From NCBI GenBank assembly GCA_037968895.1, contig JBBKWJ010000286.1, positions 9,695-73,694 on the forward strand: a stretch of 64,000 nt of DNA, in the 5' to 3' direction. The notes under the pieces were generated by a model. That model did not search any database and was not told the DNA's origin. It saw only the letters and a program-made list of their open reading frames with translations. The stretch is from JBBKWJ01 sp037968895 (GTDB taxonomy: Bacteria > Actinomycetota > Acidimicrobiia > Acidimicrobiales > SZUA-35). This document shows positions 16,728 through 24,087 of the stretch, piece after piece. The first letter of the stretch is position 1. The number at the start of each line of letters is the position of its first letter. The position numbers and the translations under genes were made by a program.

Positions 16728-17462
16728 CTAATACAGCCCGATCATTCGACCGGCCAACGCGAGAACAGAAACGACCAACACTGGGCGGATTACTCGCTCG
16801 CCGCCCTCGACTGCGAACTTCGCTCCGACGTAGCCACCAACCGCCATACCGGCGGCAAGCACAATGGCGGGTAACCAATCGACTTGTCCCTTGTAAATGA
16901 AGACTGGAACGGCGGTGATCGTGACCCCGAGGATCACCAGCGTCTTAATCGCGTTCGCCTCAACGAGGTCGAAGCCAGCGCGTGCCAGGATCAACAGAAG
17001 AATGATCCCTACCCCCGCCTGGATAGAGCCCGCGTACACTCCGACAAGGAAAAATACGACGACCGAAAGCCACGTAGGCCAGGGCTGCGGAGCAGCGGTC
17101 GCCTTTGGCTTCCAGATAGCAATCACCAGCAACGGAATCATGAGTACGCCGAAGAGCCTCTCAAAGACCTTGTCGTCGACGTTCGAGATAATGGTTGCGC
17201 CAACCAGCCCGCCAACGACCGCGGGCACCACGACGGGCACGCTCCTCCGCCATACATCAACGCCGCGTTTCGCGTAGCTGTAGGCCGAGCTTGCGTTCTG
17301 TACCAACACGGCAACTCGATTGGTGCCGTTGGCTACTAAGCCCTCAAGCCCGACGACGCTGAGCAACGGAACAGTGAGCAATGATCCGCCGCCAGCCATC
17401 GAGTTAATCCCGCCAGCAAACACGCCGCCAATGAACACGAGGATGACGTTCAAAGCCGACAT
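16728..17462 (-). CDS. TauE/SafE family (DUF81) membrane permease
   Basis: 244 aa, about seven to eight transmembrane helices. The start GGVFAGGINSMAGGGSLLTVPLL and the repeated GVYAGSIQAGVGIILLLIL are the family's duplicated Gly-rich motifs. Members export sulfite or other sulfonate-derived anions; substrate cannot be read here. A -10 box TAGCTT (17474-17469) sits 6 bases before the ATG, so the message is probably leaderless. Downstream spacer 16459-16727 holds the DUF222 leader and nothing else I can support. Confidence 0.88.
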   Translation of the reverse strand: MSALNVILVFIGGVFAGGINSMAGGGSLLTVPLLSVVGLEGLVANGTNRVAVLVQNASSAYSYAKRGVDVWRRSVPVVVPAVVGGLVGATIISNVDDKVFERLFGVLMIPLLVIAIWKPKATAAPQPWPTWLSVVVFFLVGVYAGSIQAGVGIILLLILARAGFDLVEANAIKTLVILGVTITAVPVFIYKGQVDWLPAIVLAAGMAVGGYVGAKFAVEGGERVIRPVLVVSVLALAGRMIGLY

Positions 17463-17468
17463 TCCTCG

Positions 17469-17474
17469 AAGCTA
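17469..17474 (-). promoter_or_regulatory. Probable -10 box for leaderless TauE/SafE gene
   Basis: TAGCTT on the minus strand followed by CGAGGA and the ATG at 17462 (6-base gap). No room remains for an untranslated leader with a ribosome-binding site. Confidence 0.5.
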
Positions 17475-17511
17475 CACCGCTTAGGGCAAAACCAGTGGAA
17501 GAATCGTCCCC

Positions 17512-18663
17512 ATGCGTAGAGGACTAGCTGGACTCATACTCGGCCTATCACTGGTGGTCGCCTCGTTGGCCTGGGCCGGGTTCGTGATGACCCACACCGT
17601 TCTCGATCCAGATCGCTCCGAGCGTCTCGCCGATCAAGTACTTGACAACGAAACGTTGCGGGCCGCACTCGTGTCCCGGCTGACCGACTCGATCGCCGCC
17701 GCCCTGCCCGAAGGCACGCCGATCCCTCGCCAACAGCTTGAGGCCATTGCTGACACTGCACTCGACGACCCAACGGTCGAGAGCATGGTGCGCGACGGCC
17801 TTGTCGCATCACACCAGAACGCGCTAAACGGAGTCGACGACCCCGTCATCCTCAATGCGACTGCGCTCACCGTTGCCGCTCGAGCCGCGTTGGTGAGCGA
17901 GCGGCCCGAGCTTGACTCGGTGCTCCCCGAGGGACCGGCGCTTGCCATCGAGATGCCCTCAACTGGGCTGTCGTGGCTCGGAAGCGTGCGGACGTTCGTT
18001 ATCCGCTTCACGTGGGGGGCGGCGCTCGTCGCGATTGTGGGAGCGCTCAGTTCGCTGATCGTGGCCAAGAACCGCGCTGCTGTCTTGCGCCGAGTGTCAG
18101 CCTGGGCGTTTGGCGCCGCAGCATTCTGGCTCGCCGTTGGGTACCTCATCCCCTATCTTGCAACCCGAGTCGGGCCGACGTCTTCTGCGGTCGCAACCGC
18201 CTTCATCGACGTGCTCTTTGGTGCGATGATCCGACCTGCGATCCTCATGGCCGCATTCGGGCTATTGCTGCTTGGATTCTCGTTTGCCATTGCGGCGGTG
18301 CAAGATCGACGGCCCGCTCGCCTGCTCCAACCCACACAAAAAAGGGTCCCTGCTCCCGTCGAGCCTCGGAAGGTGCCAAGGGCGGGCCAACAGTCAAACG
18401 TTCGCCGGGCACCAAGCGCGCAACCGCCCCATCAGCGCAGCGGTCATTCCCAAGGCGCTGATCACACGGCGGTTCAGCCGCGGCCGGCAACCCCCACCGC
18501 CTTTCCCGGATCCGCGGCAAGGCAGCCCCCAGCGGCAACACCGCCGACCCAACAATCACCCCAGCCAGCACAGCAGGCGCCAACGGCCGTGCCTCAACCG
18601 TCGCGCCAACAGCAGTCACGCTGGGTTGAGGGCGTCGGCTACGTGGACGAACCCGAGATCTGA
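17512..18663 (+). CDS. Hypothetical membrane protein with long Pro/Gln-rich tail
   Basis: 383 aa, not recognised. An N-terminal transmembrane/signal helix, an extracytoplasmic region of about 130 residues rich in helices (TVLDPDRSERLADQVLDNETLRAALVS...), then four transmembrane helices (about 160-270). The last 110 residues are low-complexity Pro/Gln/Ala and end in SRWVEGVGYVDEPEI. The extracytoplasmic part resembles actinobacterial integral proteins with repeated helical stretches and no assigned function. AAGAAT (17499-17504) ends 7 bases before the ATG. The 3' end overlaps the convergent lipase gene by 25 bp. Confidence 0.8.
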   Translation: MRRGLAGLILGLSLVVASLAWAGFVMTHTVLDPDRSERLADQVLDNETLRAALVSRLTDSIAAALPEGTPIPRQQLEAIADTALDDPTVESMVRDGLVASHQNALNGVDDPVILNATALTVAARAALVSERPELDSVLPEGPALAIEMPSTGLSWLGSVRTFVIRFTWGAALVAIVGALSSLIVAKNRAAVLRRVSAWAFGAAAFWLAVGYLIPYLATRVGPTSSAVATAFIDVLFGAMIRPAILMAAFGLLLLGFSFAIAAVQDRRPARLLQPTQKRVPAPVEPRKVPRAGQQSNVRRAPSAQPPHQRSGHSQGADHTAVQPRPATPTAFPGSAARQPPAATPPTQQSPQPAQQAPTAVPQPSRQQQSRWVEGVGYVDEPEI

Positions 18664-19505
18664 CTCTCGGCTGAGGTTGCGAGCGCCGCCACCTGTGCGT
18701 CGAGCCAGGCAACCATCTCGGTCATGACCTCGACCTGCTCAGGCTCGTTGAAACACTCGTGGCGAAGGCCTGGCCACATTCGCCTGGTCACGTTGACGAG
18801 GCGGTCAAGCGGGGCTGAAGCCGCTGGCGGCACGAGCATGTCGGCCTCACCGTGCAGCACATACAGTGGCAACTTCAACAAGTGCAACTGGGCCGTTGTT
18901 GCTTTCATTGTCTTGAAGATCTCAGCACCCAGTCGAGCGGTTGCCCCCTTGACGACCAAAGGGTCGTTCATATATGCCTCTTGTACCGCGACGTCTCGCG
19001 TAAGAATGTCGCCGTCAATTTCGGCCGGGATGAATTGCTTGCCTCGCAACTTCCCAATGATCGGAGCCGCGTAGCGCTGCCATGCGGGGACGACGGCGGC
19101 CAAGGCCGGTGCACTCAGCACACCAAGATCTACCGCGGGCCGGTCGGCGACAAGATAGGTGGCCACAATGAGACCACCAAGCGAGTGGCCGAGCAGCCCA
19201 ATCGGAACACCAAGGGCTGAGCGTTCTTCGAGAAGCGCTTCGATGTCGTCGAGGTATTGGTCGAATGAGTCGACATACGCCCGCTCACCGCTCGACTGTC
19301 CGAATCCGCGATTGTCGGCGGCCAGCACGTCGTAGCCGTTGGCGGCAAGGAACTTACCGACGTGCTCATACCGCCCGGTGTGCTCGCCAATCCCGTGCAC
19401 CAGCAGTATGGCGGCCTTCGGCTCATCGACTGGCCATCTGCGGCGAAGCTGGGTTCGACCATCGGAGGCCGACGCAAAGTATGGAGACACGAGGGGCTCA
19501 GTCAC
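18639..19505 (-). CDS. Monoacylglycerol lipase-like alpha/beta hydrolase
   Basis: 288 aa from the GTG at 19505. Alpha/beta hydrolase fold with oxyanion strand LLVHGIGEHTGRY, nucleophile elbow GHSLGG, acid in LHGEADMLVPP and His in GLRHECFNEPE. The HGIGEHTGRY block and LAADNRGFGQSSG are typical of monoacylglycerol lipase/lysophospholipase (Hydrolase_4). No signal peptide, so it is likely cytosolic or peripheral, releasing fatty acid from monoacylglycerols. TACGAT 6 bases upstream of the GTG supports this start as leaderless. Confidence 0.88.
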   Translation of the reverse strand: MTEPLVSPYFASASDGRTQLRRRWPVDEPKAAILLVHGIGEHTGRYEHVGKFLAANGYDVLAADNRGFGQSSGERAYVDSFDQYLDDIEALLEERSALGVPIGLLGHSLGGLIVATYLVADRPAVDLGVLSAPALAAVVPAWQRYAAPIIGKLRGKQFIPAEIDGDILTRDVAVQEAYMNDPLVVKGATARLGAEIFKTMKATTAQLHLLKLPLYVLHGEADMLVPPAASAPLDRLVNVTRRMWPGLRHECFNEPEQVEVMTEMVAWLDAQVAALATSAESQISGSST

Positions 19506-19511
19506 AGGACG

Positions 19512-19517
19512 ATCGTA
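19512..19517 (-). promoter_or_regulatory. Probable -10 box for leaderless lipase gene
   Basis: TACGAT on the minus strand, then CGTCCT and the GTG at 19505 (6-base gap). Confidence 0.45.
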
Positions 19518-19612
19518 GCCATAACGGACTCGCCAGCCCCACCTCACAACCTGGGCTAATCTCTCGTGGATCGCACGCTTCAGCGCGACGACACACTCGG
19601 GAGCACGCTGCC

Positions 19613-19975
19613 ATGCAACCTTCGCAGTTCCAGGCGATCCTTCTCGTTGCTGGTGGTGCCATAGTTGGCGCCGCCGTGCGTTATGGGGCGCAAGAGGTTG
19701 CAGGAACCGGCTGGTGGGTCACTCTGATCCTCAACATCGTCGGCTCTGCCATAGTCGGTTGGATGATGGGTCGCCGACTCGAATTCGTCGATGGCATTTG
19801 GCTTGCGGGGGCCGTCGGCTTCTGTGGTGGCCTTACGACCTTCTCTGGGTTCGCCCTTCAGGTCGCCGAATACCTTTACCAAAGCCAGTGGCTGAGTGCG
19901 GCCGGGATCGTGCTCAGCACCGTGGTTCTGGCTGTTGTTGGCGCCGGCGTCGGCTATCGGGCGGCAACGCAATGA
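19613..19975 (+). CDS. crcB: Fluoride channel CrcB/Fluc, first of a pair
   Basis: 120 aa, four transmembrane helices. Family motifs are visible: GGAIVGAAVRYGAQE at the N-terminus, LNIVGSAIVGW carrying the conserved Asn, and GFCGGLTTFSGFA carrying the TTFS fluoride/Na+ motif. Fluc channels are dual-topology dimers that let fluoride leave the cytosol. Here two genes overlap by ATGA, the usual sign of a heterodimer of opposite topology. No crcB-type fluoride riboswitch is recognisable upstream. Confidence 0.93.
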   Translation: MQPSQFQAILLVAGGAIVGAAVRYGAQEVAGTGWWVTLILNIVGSAIVGWMMGRRLEFVDGIWLAGAVGFCGGLTTFSGFALQVAEYLYQSQWLSAAGIVLSTVVLAVVGAGVGYRAATQ

Positions 19976-20316
19976 TCGCCGTCTTGACCGTAATTGGGTT
20001 CATGGTCGCCGCCGGAATCGGGGGCAGCCTCCGCTGGATCAGTTCGGAATATGGCGACGGCGAGGCGCCACTTGGCACCTTTGCGGTCAACGTAGTCGCC
20101 TCACTGGTGCTCGGACTTCTCGTCGGCTTCGACGTCGGCGGAGAGTTGTTCTTCCAGGTAGCCCTTCTCGGCACGCTTTCGACCTGGTCAACGCTGGCCA
20201 ACCAGGTGGCCAAGCTTCTTCGAGCGGGAAACGATGGTCTCGCGGCGGTCTACCTCTCGACCTCAATCGTTGCTGGTGTGTGCGCCGCCTGGGGTGGGCT
20301 ACTCCTCGGCCGCTAG
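19972..20316 (+). CDS. crcB: Fluoride channel CrcB/Fluc, second of a pair
   Basis: 114 aa, four helices. GIGGSLRWISSEYG, FAVNVVASLVLGLL and GTLSTWSTLANQVAKLL match Fluc positions; the TTFS motif of the partner is here STWSTL, as often found in paired Fluc proteins. The start ATG overlaps the first crcB stop, so the two are co-translated. The 3' end overlaps the convergent lipoprotein gene by 18 bp. Confidence 0.92.
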   Translation: MIAVLTVIGFMVAAGIGGSLRWISSEYGDGEAPLGTFAVNVVASLVLGLLVGFDVGGELFFQVALLGTLSTWSTLANQVAKLLRAGNDGLAAVYLSTSIVAGVCAAWGGLLLGR

Positions 20317-20601
20317 GCGAACCGCTTGACAATCGGCAGTTATGACCCCGACGACCTCGTTGGTGTCTGGGTCGACAATCTGAATCGTCCCTTCGACAAG
20401 CGACTCGTCTTCGAGACACTGGTCATCGGCCAATTGCTGGGCCTGAGCCCTGACTTCTGCATTCGGGTCGACATCGTCGGTATTCGAACCGTGCGGATCA
20501 ACCACCGTCGTTGTGGTCGGACTCAGATCAACCGGGGTGGCGTCTTCGCCCGTGCAACCCACGCCGACGAGAAGTAGGGCGGCGGCCAGGAGAATTCGCA
20601 T
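20299..20601 (-). CDS. Small secreted lipoprotein, function unknown
   Basis: 100 aa. Signal peptide with lipobox-like VGVGC (Cys16), then a Thr-rich linker and an acidic domain ending in EGTIQIVDPDTNEVVGVITADCQ with two cysteines (QCLEDE and ADCQ) that could form a disulfide. I do not recognise a family. TACGCT (20613-20608) lies 6 bases before the ATG, consistent with a leaderless transcript and supporting this start. Confidence 0.72.
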   Translation of the reverse strand: MRILLAAALLLVGVGCTGEDATPVDLSPTTTTVVDPHGSNTDDVDPNAEVRAQAQQLADDQCLEDESLVEGTIQIVDPDTNEVVGVITADCQAVRLAAEE

Positions 20602-20607
20602 CGACTC

Positions 20608-20613
20608 AGCGTA
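20608..20613 (-). promoter_or_regulatory. Probable -10 box for leaderless lipoprotein gene
   Basis: TACGCT on the minus strand, GAGTCG, then ATG at 20601 (6-base gap). Confidence 0.45.
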
Positions 20614-20630
20614 GAAGTTGAGAAACGAAA

Positions 20631-20656
20631 AGAGCCGCCCACGAGTGGACGGCTCT
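20631..20656 (-). terminator. Intrinsic terminator after tRNA-Glu
   Basis: Read on the minus strand: AGAGCCGTCC, loop ACTCGT, GGGCGGCTCT, then TTTTCG. A 10-bp stem with one G-U pair and a short T run, starting 10 bases after the tRNA 3' end. Confidence 0.75.
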
Positions 20657-20665
20657 GCTTCTCTG

Positions 20666-20738
20666 CACCCCGTACGGGATTTGAACCCGTGTTACCGCCG
20701 TGAGAGGGCGACGTCCTAGGCCGCTAGACGAACGGGGC
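20666..20738 (-). tRNA. tRNA-Glu (anticodon CTC)
   Basis: 73 nt cloverleaf on the minus strand. Acceptor GCCCCGT/ACGGGGT (first pair G-U), D arm GTCTAGCGGCCTAGGAC, anticodon stem CGCC/GGCG with loop CCTCTCA giving CTC, T arm ACGGG TTCGAAT CCCGT. CCA is not encoded. The 5' end could be one base further out. It lies 0.8 kb downstream of gltX, which charges it. Confidence 0.95.
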
Positions 20739-20820
20739 CTGTTGTGCAGTTCAGCCCGAAGGCTGATTTCGCCAAGCGATCCTAACGACCCCCGCAGGAG
20801 AGGCCAACATCGCTCGGTTG

Positions 20821-20892
20821 TTCGGAGGGGAGGACTTGAACCCCCAATGACTGGATCAGAACCAGTTGTGTTGCCAATTACACCACCCCCGA
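20821..20892 (-). tRNA. tRNA-Gln (anticodon CTG)
   Basis: 72 nt cloverleaf on the minus strand. Acceptor TCGGGGG/CCTCCGA, anticodon stem ACTGG/CCAGT with loop TTCTGAT giving CTG, T arm GGGGG TTCAAGT CCTCC, discriminator A, no encoded CCA. The 82-base spacer to tRNA-Glu contains a small TCAGCC/GGCTGA hairpin (20751-20766) and no gene. Confidence 0.95.
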
Positions 20893-20919
20893 TCGGTGGT
20901 TCTCTTACGAGAAGCCGTA

Positions 20920-20925
20920 ATCGTA
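20920..20925 (-). promoter_or_regulatory. Probable -10 box of the tRNA-Gln promoter
   Basis: TACGAT on the minus strand, 27 bases before the mature 5' end of tRNA-Gln. A small TTCTC/GAGAA hairpin lies between. No strong -35 is visible. Confidence 0.35.
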
Positions 20926-20965
20926 GCGGACCAACGCCAACGCTCCGACTTCTTTTCGAAGTTCG

Positions 20966-21580
20966 TTATCGGTCGTCGAGGAGCGCATCGAGGCGGCGGA
21001 AGCTGAGCACGCGGCCGACCGATACGGCGACGGTCTCGTGGACGAGGCGTCCAAAGGGCGCAGCCGACGCAGTTGGTGCCGCAGCTGCGTCTAGGCCAAC
21101 TGACTCCGCCACCAATTCAGCCCGCCTGGCATGGTACGAATCAGTCACAACGACAACATCGGTGATATCTGGCACGAGGAACCGGGAGACCGCAGCCAGT
21201 GACTGGTATGTCGAGTCTCCCTGGACTTCGAGCAGCAAAGCTTCGTCAGGTATCCCGAGGGCACGCAAATAGTCGTATCCCGCCTTCGCCTCTGTCGTCC
21301 GATCCCCCACCTGGTTTCCGCCAGTCACGACGATCATCTCGATCGCCCCTGAAAAATATAGCTCAGCGCCAAGGTCGAGTCGCCCCGCAAAAACGGGAGA
21401 AGGTCGACCGTCATACTGGGCGGCGCCGAGCACAATCGCCGCTTGCGCCTCCCCACCGAACGAGCGCCGCGAGGTCAACCAGATATCGACAAATGTCGAA
21501 CCCACGTAGAGCAGAATCAACGCCGAGATCACCGAAAGCCAACGGACAATTCGACGTCGGCTGGATCTCGCTGCGGTCAT
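20966..21580 (-). CDS. YdcF/SanA-like (DUF218) membrane-anchored protein
   Basis: 204 aa. One N-terminal transmembrane helix, then a DUF218 domain: AAIVLGAAQYDGRPSPVFAGRL, VVTGGNQVGDRTTEAKAGYDYL and VVVTDSYHARRAEL, the conserved Gly-rich and SxHxxR motifs. DUF218 proteins (SanA, ElyC, YdcF) are linked to envelope maintenance; the biochemical activity is not settled. It begins 3 bases after the gltX stop on the same strand and is probably co-transcribed with it. Confidence 0.87.
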   Translation of the reverse strand: MTAARSSRRRIVRWLSVISALILLYVGSTFVDIWLTSRRSFGGEAQAAIVLGAAQYDGRPSPVFAGRLDLGAELYFSGAIEMIVVTGGNQVGDRTTEAKAGYDYLRALGIPDEALLLEVQGDSTYQSLAAVSRFLVPDITDVVVVTDSYHARRAELVAESVGLDAAAAPTASAAPFGRLVHETVAVSVGRVLSFRRLDALLDDR

Positions 21581-21583
21581 TGC

Positions 21584-22948
21584 CTACGCGAGCTTCGCCA
21601 GTGCCGCATTGATCCGCTCGATGACCACCGACCGGTCCATCTCGGCCATAGGTTCGAACAGCGGGATGCCGGAGCCTCTGCCAGTCACTGCGACCCGTGC
21701 TGGAAGCTGCGTCTTCACGTCGAGTTCGCCACCGACCCCGAAAACAACGGCTTCGAGGGCTTCTGGGGTCCATTCACAAGTCGCAAGGCGCTCGGCGATG
21801 AGGGTTAGGGCGGCCGACGTCTTCTCGTTTCGCATCGCCTTCTTCCACTCTTTGTCGGTCGGTTCCGCGGGCGGACCGTGGATCCAGTCGACGAATGGAG
21901 CAACCTCATCGAGTCGCTTGACCCGGTCTTGCACAAACACAGCCATTCTTGCGAACAGCGCCGGATCAACGTCGCCGAGATATGGAATCGCCTGGGCGAC
22001 AAATTCGTCGATCGGCAAGGCCCGTATGTAGTCGCCGTTGAAGGCGTCGAGCTTCTTGATGTCAAAGAAGGCCGGGGACTTGTTGATGTCGCTCAGCTCA
22101 AAGGCATCAACAAACTCCTGGATAGGCCTGATTTCAATCTCGTCTTTTGGACCCCACCCAAGCGTCAGCAAGTAGTTACGCATGGCGTCGGGCAAGTAAC
22201 CGCGAGCCGTGTAGTCGCCGACGGAAACATCGTCGCGGCGCTTCGAGAGCTTCTGACGTTTCTCGTTGACGATCAGCGGCAGGTGGGCGTACATCGGGTG
22301 TTCGGTTGATCCAAGCGCCTCACGCAGCAGCAAGACACGCGGCGTCGTGTTGACCAAGTCTTCGCCTCGCACCACGTGCGTAATGTTCATGTCGAGGTCG
22401 TCGTAGGCGTTGGCCAAGTGGAACATTGGCACACCACTCGACCGCACAATGATGAAGTCTTCGAGAAGTGCGTTCTCGAACTCGACCGTGCCCCGAATGG
22501 CGTCTTCCCAGCTAGTGGTACCAGTGTCTGGTGTCAGGAACCGGATAACGACTCCCTCACCAGGTGCGACATCACGGTCTCGACAGAAACTGTCGTAGCC
22601 GGAAGCACCAGCCCCCCGGGCCTCGGCCCGCTCTTTCACCGCATCCTGAGTGCAATCGCAGTAGTAGGCCTTGCCGTCGTCGAGAAAGGTCTTGGCGGCG
22701 GCGATGTACTGGTCGAACCGATCGGACTGCCGGTACTCCTCGTCCCAGTCGATACCGAGCCAGGTCAGGCTGTCGTAGATGGCTTGAATCAACTCAGGCC
22801 GGGAACGATCGGCGTCGGTGTCCTCAATACGGAGAACCATGGTCCCGCCTGTATGGCGGGCATACATCCAGTTGAACAGAGCCGAGCGGGCTCCGCCAAC
22901 GTGTAAGTATCCGGTCGGGGCTGGGGAGAATCGAACGCGTACGGTCAC
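21584..22948 (-). CDS. gltX: Glutamyl-tRNA synthetase
   Basis: 454 aa class I synthetase. HIGH-type motif in FSPAPTGYLHVGGARSALFNW at the N-terminus and KMSKS-type KLSKRRDD around residue 238. The all-helical anticodon-binding half follows. GTG start at 22948, with TAGCCT 8 bases upstream. It charges tRNA-Glu, whose gene lies downstream. Because tRNA-Gln(CTG) is adjacent, the enzyme may be non-discriminating, with GatCAB correction (inference; neither gatCAB nor glnS is in this window). Confidence 0.97.
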   Translation of the reverse strand: MTVRVRFSPAPTGYLHVGGARSALFNWMYARHTGGTMVLRIEDTDADRSRPELIQAIYDSLTWLGIDWDEEYRQSDRFDQYIAAAKTFLDDGKAYYCDCTQDAVKERAEARGAGASGYDSFCRDRDVAPGEGVVIRFLTPDTGTTSWEDAIRGTVEFENALLEDFIIVRSSGVPMFHLANAYDDLDMNITHVVRGEDLVNTTPRVLLLREALGSTEHPMYAHLPLIVNEKRQKLSKRRDDVSVGDYTARGYLPDAMRNYLLTLGWGPKDEIEIRPIQEFVDAFELSDINKSPAFFDIKKLDAFNGDYIRALPIDEFVAQAIPYLGDVDPALFARMAVFVQDRVKRLDEVAPFVDWIHGPPAEPTDKEWKKAMRNEKTSAALTLIAERLATCEWTPEALEAVVFGVGGELDVKTQLPARVAVTGRGSGIPLFEPMAEMDRSVVIERINAALAKLA

Positions 22949-22959
22949 GCTGTCAAAGG

Positions 22960-23481
22960 CTAATGGGCTTGACCCAAGATCAGGTTGGCCCAGCCAGACT
23001 GATATGCCGACCGAACCCCGTGCACATCCTTTGCGAGCACGTCGGCTCCGACCATGTCGACGATTTCGCGACGCTCACGGTAGTGATGGCTGCTTGCCAC
23101 CTCGGCGAAAAGGGTCTCTCGCAGCGCCACGAGATCTTCCGGGGGATTGGGGTCGAGGAACCCCCACACTGTGAAGGCAATCTCGATGTCTTCGGCCATT
23201 GGACCGCGGCCGAAAGAGGCCGCTCGCTTGGTCGCAATTCCCACGCACGCGGCAACGGCATCGGCTCGGCTCACGCGCCCAAGCTTGATATCGAATTGGT
23301 CGACCAACTTGAAGGCGAAGCCCTGATCAGGTCCTTGCGATCCCAGTTGTGCGCCGTCTGGCTGGCCAACGTCGAGATCACCAGGCCGATTAGCCGACCA
23401 CGAGCGGATTCGTCGTGGCGGCGAGTGGTATCCGCGAACAACTTGCGATCGATCTGTTGGGACAAAGTCAGGAGCAGCCAC
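22960..23481 (-). CDS. Conserved protein of unknown function upstream of gltX
   Basis: 173 aa from the GTG at 23481; a TTG one codon earlier is also in frame. No family recognised. Features: YHSPPRRIRSWSANRPGDL near the N-terminus, an alpha-helical middle, and EVASSHHYRERREIVDMVGAD followed by VHGVRSAYQSGWANLIL. No signal peptide or membrane helix. TAGTCT (23493-23488) stands 6 bases before the GTG, consistent with a leaderless transcript. It ends 11 bases before the gltX start, so gltX may be read from the same message. Confidence 0.72.
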   Translation of the reverse strand: MAAPDFVPTDRSQVVRGYHSPPRRIRSWSANRPGDLDVGQPDGAQLGSQGPDQGFAFKLVDQFDIKLGRVSRADAVAACVGIATKRAASFGRGPMAEDIEIAFTVWGFLDPNPPEDLVALRETLFAEVASSHHYRERREIVDMVGADVLAKDVHGVRSAYQSGWANLILGQAH

Positions 23482-23545
23482 CAATGGAGACTAGCGTACG
23501 GACTTCAGCATCGTCATCTCTCGAAGCGCTAAGGAACTACCCAAA

Positions 23546-24031
23546 ATGGACAGCACTCTGTACAAGATCGTTCTTCTGCTCCACATCGCGGCCGCGATCG
23601 TTGGATTCGGTGGCGTCATCGCCCACGGCGCCTACAACGCAAAGGCGTTCGCGGCCAAGGCGGGCGAAGCAGGAGTGATCTTGCGAGCGACACAAACCGT
23701 CACCAATCTGGCCCACTACGCGATCTACGGCGTCTTCCTTCTTGGCATCATTCTTGTCTCGCTCAGCGACAAGGTGATCAGCATGGGCGCCGCTTGGATT
23801 TCAGCCTCAATGCTCGTGTGGTTCCTCCTCGTTGGCGTGGCCCATGGTCTGGTCAAGCCAACTGTTCGAGGTCTGCTCACCGAAGCCGACGCAATGGCCG
23901 CTGACGACGTCATGTCGTCAAGTCCTGGCGTTGTTGCCTTGGCCAAGAAGCTCGCGTTGGGCGAGGCACTCACTCAGATCCTGCTGGTTATCTCAATCAT
24001 TTTGATGGTCTGGAAGCCAGGCCAGAGCTAA
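23546..24031 (+). CDS. DUF2269-like four-helix membrane protein
   Basis: 161 aa with four predicted transmembrane helices: LYKIVLLLHIAAAIVGFGGVIAHGAY, a second around residues 60-78, MGAAWISASMLVWFLLVGVAHGLV and ALTQILLVISIILMVW. The helix-1 LLHI...H pattern resembles predicted integral membrane DUF2269 proteins, where histidines could bind metal or haem. AAGGA lies about 10 bases before the ATG. It stands alone between divergent and unrelated genes. Confidence 0.75.
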   Translation: MDSTLYKIVLLLHIAAAIVGFGGVIAHGAYNAKAFAAKAGEAGVILRATQTVTNLAHYAIYGVFLLGIILVSLSDKVISMGAAWISASMLVWFLLVGVAHGLVKPTVRGLLTEADAMAADDVMSSSPGVVALAKKLALGEALTQILLVISIILMVWKPGQS

Positions 24032-24087
24032 CCCACTCGTTTTCGCCCTGAGCTTTAGAATCGGTGCCCTCATGCCGATTGGAAGAG

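Noticed and set aside
19506..19612. Fluoride riboswitch upstream of the crcB pair
   Set aside because: No pseudoknot-forming GGCGATGG-like or matching downstream conserved segments are visible.
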